From contig NZ_JRMX01000015.1 in the NCBI RefSeq assembly GCF_000758825.1, positions 62,001 to 126,000 on the forward strand: a stretch of DNA of 64,000 nt, in the 5' to 3' direction. Below, piece by piece: positions 1 to 9,734 of this stretch (the first letter of the stretch is position 1; each line of letters starts with the position of its first letter). The translations under genes and the position numbers were made by a program. The notes below the pieces were generated by a model. It was not told the DNA's origin, did no database searches, and saw nothing but the letters and a program-made list of their open reading frames with translations. The stretch comes from Arcanobacterium sp. S3PF19. GTDB taxonomy: Bacteria; Actinomycetota; Actinomycetes; Actinomycetales; Actinomycetaceae.

Positions 1-119
1 ACACGGAAAACGCCGGGCGAAAATCCCGGACCCCGGCCCGGAGCCACCCACCCGCAAACCGAGCGTATTCCGCAGCAACAGGCAGCGGCAGACATATCGG
101 TATGCGGACCGGTTTTCGA

Positions 120-572
120 TTAGTTTTCGGACTCGTTTCGCAGACTTTGGATCGCCTTTTCAAAATCATCCAGGGAATCAAAGTTTGAATAAACGGAGGC
201 GAAACGCAAAAAGGCAATCTGATCCAGTTTTCGCAGCGGCTTTAGGATCGCGCGCCCAATCTCTTCGGTTCCGACCTGAGAAGCTCCCGTGAGGCGGATC
301 GTCTCTTCCACCTGCTGCGCCAAAACAGTCAGATCGTCATCCGAAACGGGTCTTCCCTGGCAGGACTTGCGCACACCCGCAATGATTTTTTCCCGGCTGA
401 ATGGTTCTGTTGCACCGGAACGTTTTACCACACCCAAAGAAGCAGTCTCTGTTGTGGTAAACCGTTTTTTGCATTTCGGACATTCGCGCCTGCGTCTGAT
501 TGAAGTTCCGTCCTCACTGCTGCGGGTATCAATCACACGCGAATCTGCATAATGACAAAATGGGCAGTACAT
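120..572 (-). CDS. nrdR: Transcriptional repressor NrdR
   Basis: Zinc-ribbon plus ATP-cone repressor that senses nucleotides and controls ribonucleotide reductase genes. The 150-aa product starts MYCPFC and has the zinc ligands C3, C6, C31 and C34, followed by the basic [11 protein letters not shown] stretch. Residues about 49-139 form the ATP-cone. Length is normal for the family. It lies next to the lexA control region, a position shared with many actinobacteria. No clear Shine-Dalgarno or NrdR box was recognised upstream. Confidence 0.97.
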   Translation of the reverse strand: MYCPFCHYADSRVIDTRSSEDGTSIRRRRECPKCKKRFTTTETASLGVVKRSGATEPFSREKIIAGVRKSCQGRPVSDDDLTVLAQQVEETIRLTGASQVGTEEIGRAILKPLRKLDQIAFLRFASVYSNFDSLDDFEKAIQSLRNESEN

Positions 573-782
573 ACCGTCAAGGTATCCGGTTTATACAGGA
601 AATGCAAATCGAAACCCTGCTGCCAAACCACGGATTGCAAACTCCGATTAGAAAACCTGCCCCGGCAGCGGATACGAAACCCTGTCACCCAATCTAAACC
701 ACGTTGCCCGATTTAAACCGAAAGCCGTTTTGCCGCGGAAACAAATCCTTTCCCGTTCAGCGCAGACAAAAATACCTCCTAA

Positions 783-1352
783 TTAAAGAAGCAGCGGAGA
801 GGCGGCAGGGCCGGCGCTCCCGGCCGTGGGATAAATAACGGACCCAAACAGCAAATCGATGCAGGAAACCGCCAGACCGAAAAGAAGCAGGAAAAACAGC
901 AGCGTAAAAGCTATCTTTACGGCAGGAGACATACAGAGTGCCACAACGCTCCGGAGAAAGGATACATCATCGGATACACCGCCTGAATTCCGAACCGGAG
1001 AAACCGGACGCCGGCGCGGCATGCGGTTTAAATCCGGCATACGGACCGCGCTGACGCCAAACTGTTCGCCTGCGAACCCGTCCGCAACTGCGAGAACAAT
1101 TCCCCGCCGCGATTTTCTCCTGTCGGGACGGACAATTCTGTTTGGCGCGGCATCTTCCCTTCCGCCGGCCCCCGCAGCGGGGACCTGAGGAAAATACGCC
1201 TCGTCGGAATGTACCGCACGCAGCTTCACCCGCGCCGGCTCCGAAGTCGGCTTACCGGCAGGAACGCAGGACCCGACGCTTTTTTTCGCCCGGTTTGCGG
1301 ACAGCGGCACATAATGCCCGCACAGTGCGGCAGAACCTCTGACAGTACCCAT
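783..1352 (-). CDS. Single-pass membrane protein divergent from lexA; candidate SOS division suppressor
   Basis: Not recognised by sequence. The 189-aa product has an Arg/Pro-rich N-terminal region of about 140 residues, one hydrophobic segment at about 146-168, and a short tail of about 20 residues. The start is supported by a good Shine-Dalgarno (GAGGAAAG). A LexA-box-like site lies 15 nt upstream of the ATG. Family knowledge: the gene between lexA and nrdR in mycobacteria (ChiZ, Rv2719c) and beside lexA in corynebacteria (DivS) is an SOS-induced division inhibitor; ChiZ has a disordered Arg-rich N-terminus, one membrane segment and an external LysM domain. No LysM is visible here. Inference: a positional analogue that blocks division after DNA damage. 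It could also be an unrelated membrane protein. Confidence 0.7.
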   Translation of the reverse strand: MGTVRGSAALCGHYVPLSANRAKKSVGSCVPAGKPTSEPARVKLRAVHSDEAYFPQVPAAGAGGREDAAPNRIVRPDRRKSRRGIVLAVADGFAGEQFGVSAVRMPDLNRMPRRRPVSPVRNSGGVSDDVSFLRSVVALCMSPAVKIAFTLLFFLLLFGLAVSCIDLLFGSVIYPTAGSAGPAASPLLL

Positions 1353-1366
1353 ATCTTTCCTCGCTT

Positions 1367-1464
1367 TCGTACTTCTGTTCGACGTACCTATGTTCGATAG
1401 ACTACCACCTGCGGAGAGAAAAGTCCAGAACGTCTGTTTGATTATTTGCCGAACAGGCGTTTGA
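1367..1464. promoter_or_regulatory. Cluster of four LexA (SOS) box-like sites
   Basis: Scored against the Gram-positive/actinobacterial consensus TCGAAC-N4-GTTCGA. Site 1: TCGTACTTCTGTTCGA, 1367-1382, 11 of 12 matches. Site 2: ACGTACCTATGTTCGA, 1382-1397, 10 of 12, sharing one base with site 1. Site 3: CAGAACGTCTGTTTGA, 1426-1441, 9 of 12 with exact GAAC-N4-GTTT core. Site 4: CCGAACAGGCGTTTGA, 1449-1464, 10 of 12. Site 1 sits just upstream of the ribosome binding site of the minus-strand gene. Site 4 is about 30 bp upstream of a TATATA stretch (1494-1499) that may be the lexA -10. Confidence 0.85.
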
Positions 1465-1586
1465 TTGTTTTCTTTTTATCCGTTAGGCTTACATATATAA
1501 GTTCAGCATCGGACTCCACAGGTTTTTGCTTCCCGGCTCGCGGCAGATATCTGAAAATTCACGACGGCAGACAACAGTGAGGAAAT

Positions 1587-2300
1587 ATGACGAAAAAATC
1601 AGTCGGCTCGCGGCTCACAAAACGACAGTTGGAAATTTTTTGCGCAGTTGCCGAAAAAACACGCCGGCACGGATTTCCTCCGACCGTACGCGAAATCGGA
1701 AGCGCGGTGGGCCTCAATTCCCCCTCTTCGGTCAAATATCAGCTTGACGCCATCGCCCGCGCCGGATATATCGCCCGGGGAAGCAGACAGCCGCGCACAA
1801 TCGAACTCACCGAAGAAGGGAACGAACTCCTGCGGAGTCTGCACGGGGAATCACCCGCGCCGCAAAATCCGTCTCCGTCTTCCGCACCGGTTGCCGCCGT
1901 CCCCGTAAGCCGGCAGGACGAACAGAATTCCGTGGACGTTCCCCTGGTCGGGAAGATAGCGGCAGGTACGCCGATTACCGCCGAACAGATCACCGAAAAC
2001 GTATTTTCCCTTCCGCGCAAACTAACGGGCCACGGACAGCTTTTCATGCTCAGGGTAAAGGGAGACTCCATGATTGACGCCGCTATCTGCGACGGAGACG
2101 TGCTGGTCGTCAGATATCAGCAGACGGCGGAAAACGGGGAAATAGTCGCCGCGATGATTGACGGCGAGGCAACCGTCAAAGTATTCAGCCGCAGAGACGG
2201 GCACATTTTGCTTCTGCCGAGAAATCCGCACTACGACCCGATCCCGGCAGACAACTGCACAATTTTAGGGCGTGTGGTTCTGGTAATGCGCAGTATATAA
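1587..2300 (+). CDS. lexA: SOS repressor LexA
   Basis: Self-cleaving repressor of the DNA-damage response. The 237-aa product has an N-terminal winged helix (about 10-75, including PPTVREIGSAVGL), a Pro/Ser-rich linker (about 85-115) and a C-terminal S24 peptidase-like domain. The Ala126-Gly127 cleavage bond lies in VGKIAAGTP. Catalytic Ser161 (GDSMID) and Lys198 (ATVKVF) are present. The start at 1587 follows GTGAGGA. The upstream region has four LexA-box-like sites, so autoregulation is likely. An intrinsic terminator follows the stop codon. Confidence 0.98.
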   Translation: MTKKSVGSRLTKRQLEIFCAVAEKTRRHGFPPTVREIGSAVGLNSPSSVKYQLDAIARAGYIARGSRQPRTIELTEEGNELLRSLHGESPAPQNPSPSSAPVAAVPVSRQDEQNSVDVPLVGKIAAGTPITAEQITENVFSLPRKLTGHGQLFMLRVKGDSMIDAAICDGDVLVVRYQQTAENGEIVAAMIDGEATVKVFSRRDGHILLLPRNPHYDPIPADNCTILGRVVLVMRSI

Positions 2301-2309
2301 ATATGCACC

Positions 2310-2338
2310 GCACGCGAATCCGTGCATTTTCGTTTTTT
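2310..2338 (+). terminator. Intrinsic terminator after lexA
   Basis: GCACG/CGTGC stem (2310-2314 and 2321-2325) with a 6-nt loop, followed by ATTTTCGTTTTTT. It begins about 10 nt after the lexA stop and separates lexA from the convergent dinG. Confidence 0.7.
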
Positions 2339-2399
2339 CAGCCGATATCGGGAGCATCTTCCGCGCCGCCGATCGGCGCGCGCAGCAGTGAAAACAGTG

Positions 2400-4382
2400 T
2401 CAGTCTTTCTTTTCTTCGGCTTCGCCTTCCTGCAGGGAAATCCGCTTCAGCGCCCCCAGCACCGCATCACGCTGCGTAGTCGGCCAAAAATCAGGCAGAG
2501 ACCTGCGCAGATAACTTCCGTATCTTCGTTTCGTCAATCTGCTGTCCAAAATAGCCACCACACCTTTATCCGTTGCCGAACGCAGCAGACGCCCGCTCCC
2601 CTGTGCCAGGAGCAGAGCGGCCTGTGCGGCGCTGACTTCCATAAATCCGTTTCCGCCGCGTTCGTTCACTGCCTGCATCCGGGCCTGCATTAACGGATCG
2701 TCCGGCCTGGCAAAGGGAATTCTGTCGATAACCACAAGCCGATTTGTCATCCCGGGCACATCCACACCCTGCCACAGCGAAAGCGTACCGAATAAACTGG
2801 CATGATAATCCGCGCCAAATGCGGCAATCAGATTGGAAATACCGTCTTCCCCCTGGCAGTAAAGAGGATAACTGCTTCTCCCGCGCACGTATTCGGCCGC
2901 CGCCCGGGCAGCGGCAAAGGAACTGAACAGCCCCAGACATCCGCCTTTTGACGCCTCGATCAGAGAGGCAAGTTCCTCCAAATTTTCCTCCCCGTACCCT
3001 TCACGCCCGGGTTCGGGCAGATGGGCAGCCATATACAGTATCCCCTGCTCCGCCGGGACGAAAGGAGTTCCCACCGACACACCCTCCCAGGGACCCTGGT
3101 CGGGAAAATTAAATCCCACATTGGAAGCAATCGTCTGAAAATTCCCGTTGACCTGCAATGTGGCGGAAGTAAGCACCGCGGCGCAGTCCTTAAACAGTTC
3201 CCGGGAAATATCGGCCGCCACATCGACGGGAGCCGAATGAAGAACCGACGTTCCGTCTTTATTCAGCGAAACCCAACACACCAGCCGGCCCGTGGCTGTT
3301 TTTTCGCCCAGCGCATCCGTGCACAGATTCAGCATTTCCGTCAGGCGCGTACGCAGCAGTTTCTTTTGTATCATTCCCGTTTCGGTTTTTATGTCCAAAT
3401 CCTTTGTCCTGCCCAGCGCATCCTGGGCCACACCCACGGCACGGATCAAAACGTCGCCGAGAACCGAAGGAATACTGACGAGCCTGCCTTCGCCCACAGA
3501 TGTGAGGGCATCGCCAAATTCATTTTCCAAAGAGTCGAATTCCAAATCACCGATTCCCGCGGTGCGCAGTGCGCGCGCCAGATTGCGCAGATCATATTTA
3601 TTCAGCGAAACGGAAAGCTGCGACGTGACCCGATTTACCAGTTCATGCGCTTCGTCAATAATAAAAGCCTCCGCCGGCGGGAGAACCGGAGTCTGCGCCG
3701 CCTGCACACCCAACAGCGCATGATTTGTCACAATCACATCCGCTTCTGCGGCCTTTGCGCGCGCCAGCATCGGAAAACAGGAACCCCTCAGCGGGCATTT
3801 ATCGCCGATACATTCATTTTTCGGCAGAGACACCTGCGCCCATGCCCGATCACTCACGCCGGGAACGAGTTCGTCGCGCTCCCCCGAGTCCGTCTCCATT
3901 GCCCACTGCCGTAGGCGCACTACCTCTTCACCGATGGCAGTGGAACCGTATTTTCCTTCCGCGCGGGAAATCAAAGCGTCGTCTTCCGGGTATCCCCCGC
4001 CGGCTTTGCGCAGGCAGACATAGTTATTCCACCCCTTTAACAGTGCGATTTTCGGTCTGCTGCCGGTCATTTCATAAATCGCATGCAGCACGGCGGGTGC
4101 GTCTTTGCGAATAATCTGCCGCTGCAGCGCAAGTGTGGCAGTGGAAATAACGCTCCGTTTTCCCTCCCCGGCAGCCAGCAGCACTGCGGGCACCAAATAG
4201 CCGAGGGATTTGCCCGTGCCCGTGCCCGCTTCCACAATCAGATGTCTCTGTTCGCAAAGCGCTTCATACACCAGGGCAGCCATTTCGTTTTGCCCGGCGC
4301 GGTCCTGCCCCGAAAAATTTTCCCGCACCCGTTTTAGCAGATCCCTGGGAGAGAGGCTGTCCAACGAAACCAAATTTTTCAT
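2400..4382 (-). CDS. dinG: DinG-family ATP-dependent DNA helicase
   Basis: XPD/DinG-type superfamily 2 helicase of 660 aa, predicted to unwind damaged or structured DNA with 5'-3' polarity. Walker A is EAGTGTGKS (51-59) and the DEAH box is at 242-245. Four cysteines between them (C122, C190, C195, C201) match the iron-sulfur cluster of the family. The C-terminal helicase motif GSGRLLRS is present. There is no exonuclease domain, unlike Firmicutes DinG. The start overlaps the hflX stop by 4 nt (ATGA), so translation is probably coupled. No LexA box was seen upstream of hflX. Confidence 0.93.
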   Translation of the reverse strand: MKNLVSLDSLSPRDLLKRVRENFSGQDRAGQNEMAALVYEALCEQRHLIVEAGTGTGKSLGYLVPAVLLAAGEGKRSVISTATLALQRQIIRKDAPAVLHAIYEMTGSRPKIALLKGWNNYVCLRKAGGGYPEDDALISRAEGKYGSTAIGEEVVRLRQWAMETDSGERDELVPGVSDRAWAQVSLPKNECIGDKCPLRGSCFPMLARAKAAEADVIVTNHALLGVQAAQTPVLPPAEAFIIDEAHELVNRVTSQLSVSLNKYDLRNLARALRTAGIGDLEFDSLENEFGDALTSVGEGRLVSIPSVLGDVLIRAVGVAQDALGRTKDLDIKTETGMIQKKLLRTRLTEMLNLCTDALGEKTATGRLVCWVSLNKDGTSVLHSAPVDVAADISRELFKDCAAVLTSATLQVNGNFQTIASNVGFNFPDQGPWEGVSVGTPFVPAEQGILYMAAHLPEPGREGYGEENLEELASLIEASKGGCLGLFSSFAAARAAAEYVRGRSSYPLYCQGEDGISNLIAAFGADYHASLFGTLSLWQGVDVPGMTNRLVVIDRIPFARPDDPLMQARMQAVNERGGNGFMEVSAAQAALLLAQGSGRLLRSATDKGVVAILDSRLTKRRYGSYLRRSLPDFWPTTQRDAVLGALKRISLQEGEAEEKKD

Positions 4383-5851
4383 TTATCCGCACATTGCCTG
4401 ACTGCCGCCGCCAAATCCTTTTCCACCAATGCCGTTATCCGGGTGCCCGAAGCGGAAAACGATTCGCCGAGCACCTCTCCCTCCGCATGAATCCTGGCCA
4501 CAATATCACCGTGCGCATAGGGGATCACCGCTTCAATCCGTTCACACGGACACGGCAGCAGAAGTGCTATTTTTTGCTTCAGTTCCTCTATCCCCAATCC
4601 CGTTACCGCGCTGACTGCCACGGAATCGGGAAATTTTGAACGGAGAACAGTCAGATCAACCGAATCGGCAAGATCCGCTTTCGAAAGCACAATAAGCTCG
4701 CGCACCTGCGATACGCCCGGCACGTCACGCAGCACTCTGTGCACGGCTTCCACCTGTCCCACAGGATCATGATGCGAAGCGTCCACAACGTGCAGCAGCA
4801 GATCCGCTTCCGCCGCCTCCTCGAGGGTGGAACGGAACGCCTCCACCAGCTGAGTCGGCAAAGAGCGCACAAAACCGACCGTATCGGTGAGCGTGAAGGC
4901 CCGGCCGTCGGCAGTTTTGCTGCGGCGCACAGTGGGATCGAGAGTGGCAAACAGGGCATTTTCCACCAGCACCGCCGAATCCGTGAGTACATTCAGCAGC
5001 GAAGATTTGCCCGCGTTCGTGTATCCGACCACCACTGCCGAAGGAATTTTCCTTTTTCTCCGCCTGTTTTTCTGAGCCAGCCGGGCAGGATGCATCTTTT
5101 CCAAATCCCGGCGCAGCTTCGCCATTCTGGTACGGATTCTGCGCCGGTCCAATTCAATTTTCGTTTCCCCGGGACCGCGCGAGCCAATTCCCGCGCCGGC
5201 GGCAACGCGTCCGCCTGCCTGCCGCGACATCGATTCTCCCCAACCGCGCAGCCGGGGCAGAAGGTATTCCAGCTGCGCCAGTTCAACCTGGGCTTTTCCT
5301 TCCCTGGATTTGGCGTGTCGGGCAAATATATCCAGAATCAGTGCCGTTCTGTCGATCACTTTTACTTTTACGATATCTTCGAGCGCACGCCGCTGCGAAG
5401 GAGCCAGCTCCGAATCGACGATTACGGTGTCCGCTTCCGCCGCGTGCACAATATCGGCCAGTTCACGGGCTTTTCCGCTGCCCAAAAACGTGGTCCGCTC
5501 CGGAATCTGCCGCCGCTGAATTACCCCGTCAAGAACCTGCGAACCTGCCGTTTCTGCCAAAGCTGCCAGCTCACGCAGGGAATCTTCCGCCTCGGCGAAA
5601 GTTCCCTGCGTCCACAGCCCGGCCAGCACAACACGTTCCAGACGCAGTCTGCGGTATTCAACATCGACCTGTTCCTCACGCATTGAAGACAGATTCGGAA
5701 TCCGCCTCAGCGAGGAACGTACATCGCGTTCCAGGGAATCTCCGGCCCAGTCTCCCCGGTAATTCGGGTCGGCCTGCAGTGCCGTACCCTGCCTGGAATG
5801 GACCTCCACCCGATGTTCGCGAAGCTCCTGCCTCTGTTCACCGAAAGTCAT
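4379..5851 (-). CDS. hflX: Ribosome-associated GTPase HflX
   Basis: GTPase of 490 aa that splits stalled 70S ribosomes, for example under heat stress. The N-terminal HflX domain includes the Gly-rich GPGETKIELDRRRI segment (about 226-240). The G domain starts with GYTNAGKS (about 276-283), followed by DTVGF (G3) and SKAD in place of NKxD (G4). The N-terminus has about 80 extra hydrophilic residues, as in other actinobacteria. The stop overlaps the dinG start. The gene is divergent from the RsmC-type methyltransferase. Confidence 0.95.
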   Translation of the reverse strand: MTFGEQRQELREHRVEVHSRQGTALQADPNYRGDWAGDSLERDVRSSLRRIPNLSSMREEQVDVEYRRLRLERVVLAGLWTQGTFAEAEDSLRELAALAETAGSQVLDGVIQRRQIPERTTFLGSGKARELADIVHAAEADTVIVDSELAPSQRRALEDIVKVKVIDRTALILDIFARHAKSREGKAQVELAQLEYLLPRLRGWGESMSRQAGGRVAAGAGIGSRGPGETKIELDRRRIRTRMAKLRRDLEKMHPARLAQKNRRRKRKIPSAVVVGYTNAGKSSLLNVLTDSAVLVENALFATLDPTVRRSKTADGRAFTLTDTVGFVRSLPTQLVEAFRSTLEEAAEADLLLHVVDASHHDPVGQVEAVHRVLRDVPGVSQVRELIVLSKADLADSVDLTVLRSKFPDSVAVSAVTGLGIEELKQKIALLLPCPCERIEAVIPYAHGDIVARIHAEGEVLGESFSASGTRITALVEKDLAAAVRQCADK

Positions 5852-5997
5852 TTCACCCGCCGTATGTTCTGCCGATATTTTCTCTCTGTTTCCATTATCG
5901 CACGGAGTTCCCCAAAATATTATTCCTGCCTTCCCGGGCGGTGCCGCCGCGTGCAGACGCTTTCCGGCGCCGGCCGGGAATCATGTATCCTAACGGT

Positions 5998-6645
5998 ATG
6001 ACTACCCACTATTTTTCCCCGCACGCAGACGCGGAATTTAAACGCGGCACACTGGAGGTCACCCTAAAAGGCGTTCCCTACACCGTTGCCGTCGCCAACG
6101 AAGTATTTTCCGCCCGGAAACTGGACCGGGGAACTTCCGTGCTGCTGCACAGGGTTCCGTACGTGCCTCTGGGAAAAGAAACACTGATGCTGGACCTGGG
6201 ATGCGGCTGGGGGCCGATCTCCCTTGCCCTAAAAACTCTTTATCCGCAGACGGAACTGCTGGCGGTGGACGTCAATCCGCGCGCTTTGGAACTCACCGAA
6301 GAAAATCTGAGCGCTAACGGATTTAGCCGCTACTGTGTTCTGCCGCCGCACCGGGCACTGGAAAAACTGGCCGCCGAGAAAAGAAAAATCGATCTTATCT
6401 GGGCAAATCCCCCGATCAGAATCGGCAGGGAGAAACTGCACGGAATGCTTCTGCAGTGGTTTTCGCTTTTGGGACGCGAAGCGCACGCCTTTTTTACGGT
6501 ACAGAAAAATCTCGGTGCCGATTCGCTGCAAAAATGGCTGATCGGAAACGGTTTCACCTGCGAAAAAATAGGATCGGCAAAGGGATATCGCGTTTTCGGC
6601 CTCACCCTGGGCACATTTAATCCTCCCGAAGCGCAGGCCGAATGA
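5998..6645 (+). CDS. RsmC-type class I SAM-dependent methyltransferase
   Basis: Rossmann-fold methyltransferase of 215 aa, related to the C-terminal half of RsmC (16S rRNA G1207 methylation). The SAM-binding motif is LDLGCGWGPISL and the catalytic motif is NPPIRIGREK, typical of guanine N2 methyltransferases. Actinobacterial single-domain homologues start with a similar HYFS sequence, so I chose the ATG at 5998. An in-frame ATG at 5983 is the alternative, and neither has a clear ribosome binding site. The last 29 nt overlap the end of miaA on the other strand. The exact RNA target is inferred. Confidence 0.87.
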   Translation: MTTHYFSPHADAEFKRGTLEVTLKGVPYTVAVANEVFSARKLDRGTSVLLHRVPYVPLGKETLMLDLGCGWGPISLALKTLYPQTELLAVDVNPRALELTEENLSANGFSRYCVLPPHRALEKLAAEKRKIDLIWANPPIRIGREKLHGMLLQWFSLLGREAHAFFTVQKNLGADSLQKWLIGNGFTCEKIGSAKGYRVFGLTLGTFNPPEAQAE

Positions 6646-7549
6646 TTCTTTCGGCCAATTCCCGCGGATCCGACATTTCATACCAGGCGATCCGTTTGTC
6701 GGCGCCGAACCAAGTCCGCTGTTTTTTCGCCAGTCTGCGGGTATAAAACGCAGTCTGTTCAATGGCTTCGTCCTGCGAAATTTCCCCCTGCAGCAGCGCC
6801 AGCGCCTGCGCATATCCCGTGGCTTTGGCGGCTGTGGGACTTTCGCGCAGACCCCGGGCAATCAGCCGTTCCGTTTCCTCCGCCAGTCCCGCGGCAAACA
6901 TTTTCCGGGCACGCTTTTCAATGCGCCGATTCAGTTCTTCTTTTTCCGCCGAGATCCCGATATATACAACATTCGCGTAATGGGAAGTGTGCCGCGGAAA
7001 CTTCGGAGTGTAGGATCTGCCCGTAATTTTCACAACCTCCAGAGCCCGAATTACCCGCCGCGGATTGGCCAAATCAATAATCCCGGCCGAAACGGGATCT
7101 ATTTTCCGCAGCTCTTCAACCAGCGGTTCCAATCCCCGGCAGCGGCAGATTTCCTGCAGACGGGAACGGACTTCAGGATCGGACCCGGGAAAATGCAGTT
7201 CGTCGAGCAAAGCGGAAACGTACAGCCCCGAGCCGCCGACGACGATGGGAATCTTTCCGTTTTCCGCAATCTGCCCCAGGTCTTTCCGCGCTGCCCTCTG
7301 GTATGCGGCAACGGATGCCTCTTCGGCAATGTCCAGCACATCCAGCTGTCGGTGAACGATCCCCCTGCGCTCTGCGGGCGTTGCCTTTGCGGTGCCGATA
7401 TCCATTCCGCGGTACAGCTGCATGGCGTCGGCAGAAATAATTTCCGCCTTCTGCGGCCCTCCAAGCAGATGCGCCAGCTCGACGGACAGTGCGGTTTTCC
7501 CGCTTGCCGTCGGTCCGACTATACAGTAAATCCGCGGAACGTCTTTCAC
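6617..7549 (-). CDS. miaA: tRNA dimethylallyltransferase MiaA
   Basis: Transfers a dimethylallyl group to A37 of tRNAs that read codons starting with U. The 310-aa product has the P-loop GPTASGKT (12-19), then the GTAKATPAE and DVLDI segments and VGGSGLY. It is last in the recA-recX-miaB-miaA run, 9 nt after miaB, whose product acts on the same base. The stop lies inside the convergent methyltransferase gene. Confidence 0.97.
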   Translation of the reverse strand: MKDVPRIYCIVGPTASGKTALSVELAHLLGGPQKAEIISADAMQLYRGMDIGTAKATPAERRGIVHRQLDVLDIAEEASVAAYQRAARKDLGQIAENGKIPIVVGGSGLYVSALLDELHFPGSDPEVRSRLQEICRCRGLEPLVEELRKIDPVSAGIIDLANPRRVIRALEVVKITGRSYTPKFPRHTSHYANVVYIGISAEKEELNRRIEKRARKMFAAGLAEETERLIARGLRESPTAAKATGYAQALALLQGEISQDEAIEQTAFYTRRLAKKQRTWFGADKRIAWYEMSDPRELAERIIRPALRED

Positions 7550-7558
7550 AGCAGCTCC

Positions 7559-9088
7559 TCAGCCGCGCACACGCAAAGTCGGCATCCCGATCGAAACGGG
7601 CGCCAGACCTGCCGCTTCCGCCGTCAGACGGGCTTTTTTCATCTCCGCAATCTCCCAGGCGTCCCCGGCACGTGTTTTGCGCACTTCAAACAATCCGCCC
7701 AAAATTCCGGAATCCGCCACCAAATGCGAGGGCGCTCCGTGCGTAACAGTCGCCCGCACAATATCACCCGGACGGGGCCTGCATTCACAGTCTTTCGGCA
7801 GGGCGGCATGAACAAGACGATTATCCCGGGCACGGCCGGTAATCCGTTCCGTTTCGGCATCTTTTCGGCCGCTGCCGGCGGAAACCAAAATCTCTACCGT
7901 CCGGCCCTCCAGTTTTTGGTTCTCTTCGGTTGTAATTTTCTTTTGCAGCTCCAGCAGCCGCCCGAAACGCTCATTGGCCACCTGCGGAGGAACCTGTTCT
8001 TCGAATCCGGCCGCCGGCGTGCCCGGGCGCGGGGAATAAAGGAACGTAAAGGCAGAGGCGAATCTGGCCCGCTGCACCACTTCAAGCGTCTGCTCAAAGT
8101 CTTCTTCCGTTTCCCCGGGGAATCCCACTATTATGTCTGTTGTGATTGCGGCCTCCGGAATTTTTTCCCGCACACGGTCTAAGATTCCCAAAAATTTCTT
8201 CGTTCTGTACGAGCGGCGCATCGCTTTCAGCACCCGATCCGAGCCCGACTGCAGCGGCATATGCAGCGACGGCATTACGTTTGGCGTTTCGGCCATTGCC
8301 GCAATCACATCATCGGTGAAGGAAGCCGGATGGGGGGAAGTGAAACGCACCCGTTCCAGACCCTCAATTTCTCCCGCCGCACGCAGCAGTTTTGCGAAAG
8401 CGGCACGGTCGCGGAAACTCACTCCGTAGGAATTTACATTCTGCCCCAGGAGAGTGACTTCGATTGCCCCCTGCGCAACCACAGCCTGAATTTCCTGCAG
8501 AATCTCCCCCGGTCTGCGGTCTTCCTCTTTTCCGCGCAGATGGGGAACAATACAGAATGTACACGTATTGTTGCATCCCACGGCAATCGAAACCCATGCC
8601 GCATAAACGGACTCGCGGTGTGTGGGAAGAGTGGACGGAAATACTTTCAGCGACTCTTCGATTTCCACAGCCGCTTTCCGATTGTGTTTCGCCCTCTCCA
8701 ATAAAACAGGCAGCACGTCCAAATTATGCGTTCCCAAAACAACGTCCACCCAGGGAGCGCGTTTCACTATTCCGTCGCGCAGCTGCTGCGCAAGACATCC
8801 GGCCACGGCAATCTGAAATTCCGGGCGTTCTCTTTTTACTTCTGCCAGCTGGCCCAGATTTCCGAACAGTTTATTCGCCGCATTTTCACGCACAGAACAG
8901 GTGTTTACCACCAGCACATCGGCCCCGCGGTCGCCGGCTTCCGTTGCTCTGGCCACAGCCTGCGGCACCAACTCCACAGGCAGATATCCGGCCTGATCGA
9001 GCAGACCGGCAAGACGCTCGGAATCATGCACATTCATCTGGCACCCGAGAGTTTTAATCGCATAAGTTTTCGGTAATTGTTCCATCAT
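7559..9088 (-). CDS. miaB: tRNA-2-methylthio-N6-dimethylallyladenosine synthase MiaB
   Basis: Radical-SAM methylthiotransferase that modifies i6A37. Numbering from 9088 (509 aa), the N-terminal cluster ligands are C16, C64 and C98, and the radical-SAM CNNTCTFC motif has C172, C176 and C179. A TRAM domain follows. The start is uncertain: homologues begin a few residues before [13 protein letters not shown], which favours 9088 or 9085. An ATG at 9151 overlaps the recX stop as TGATG and would add 21 residues. No good Shine-Dalgarno marks either choice. Confidence 0.93.
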   Translation of the reverse strand: MMEQLPKTYAIKTLGCQMNVHDSERLAGLLDQAGYLPVELVPQAVARATEAGDRGADVLVVNTCSVRENAANKLFGNLGQLAEVKRERPEFQIAVAGCLAQQLRDGIVKRAPWVDVVLGTHNLDVLPVLLERAKHNRKAAVEIEESLKVFPSTLPTHRESVYAAWVSIAVGCNNTCTFCIVPHLRGKEEDRRPGEILQEIQAVVAQGAIEVTLLGQNVNSYGVSFRDRAAFAKLLRAAGEIEGLERVRFTSPHPASFTDDVIAAMAETPNVMPSLHMPLQSGSDRVLKAMRRSYRTKKFLGILDRVREKIPEAAITTDIIVGFPGETEEDFEQTLEVVQRARFASAFTFLYSPRPGTPAAGFEEQVPPQVANERFGRLLELQKKITTEENQKLEGRTVEILVSAGSGRKDAETERITGRARDNRLVHAALPKDCECRPRPGDIVRATVTHGAPSHLVADSGILGGLFEVRKTRAGDAWEIAEMKKARLTAEAAGLAPVSIGMPTLRVRG

Positions 9089-9150
9089 CGAAGCCAGTTT
9101 AGTATTTTTTAACGAAATTATCTTTTCCGCGCAATGCGATTTTGGACGCA

Positions 9151-9720
9151 TCACTCAATTTCTTCCATTGAGCGGCGGATAATTTCATAGGAAAAACCGC
9201 GCCGCGCCAAGGCTCCGTAAACCCTTCTTTTCACCGTTTCCCGGTCCGCCCCGCGCAGCGAACGCATTTTTTTCTCCGTTATTGCCCGGGCGGCAGACAG
9301 TTCATCCTCGGGGGAAAAGTCATCCGTAACCGCTTCGATGTCTTCGCGCGAAATCCCTTTTTTCGCCAAATCGGCCGCCAGTTTTCTGCGCGAAGTCCGC
9401 TTTGCCTCTTTGGCCGCCCGCGCGTATGTCTGCGCAAACCTGCGGTCGTCGACCAGACCCGCGGCAACAAATTTTTCCAGCACGGTATGTGCGATTTCGG
9501 GCGGAACATCGCGGCGGGAAAGGGAATCACGCAGCTGTTTCACGGACCTTTCGGCCATTCCCAGCTGTCTGTAAACTACATCGCGGGCCAAAGACTCCCA
9601 GTCTGATTCACTGCGCCGCTCATTGCGTCTCTTTTTCGCCGCGGCGGCTTCTTCGGGCGTGCGGTAGCGTTTTTTGCGCGCACGCCCGAAGAAGTCGGCG
9701 TCCTCTGCGTAATTAACCAT
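9151..9720 (-). CDS. recX: RecA regulator RecX
   Basis: All-helical modulator of RecA filaments, 189 aa. It carries RecX repeats around [21 protein letters not shown], the [16 protein letters not shown] segment and [14 protein letters not shown]. It follows recA by 14 nt on the same strand, the standard pairing, so it should share the SOS control of recA. It has a basic N-terminal extension of about 40 residues. Confidence 0.93.
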   Translation of the reverse strand: MVNYAEDADFFGRARKKRYRTPEEAAAAKKRRNERRSESDWESLARDVVYRQLGMAERSVKQLRDSLSRRDVPPEIAHTVLEKFVAAGLVDDRRFAQTYARAAKEAKRTSRRKLAADLAKKGISREDIEAVTDDFSPEDELSAARAITEKKMRSLRGADRETVKRRVYGALARRGFSYEIIRRSMEEIE

Positions 9721-9734
9721 TTGCGGAATATGGA

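Noticed and set aside
13-29. CCGGG/CCCGG hairpin at the left edge as a terminator after nrdR.
   Set aside because: The stem is only 5 bp, there is no U-run in the minus-strand direction, and the edge prevents judging its context.
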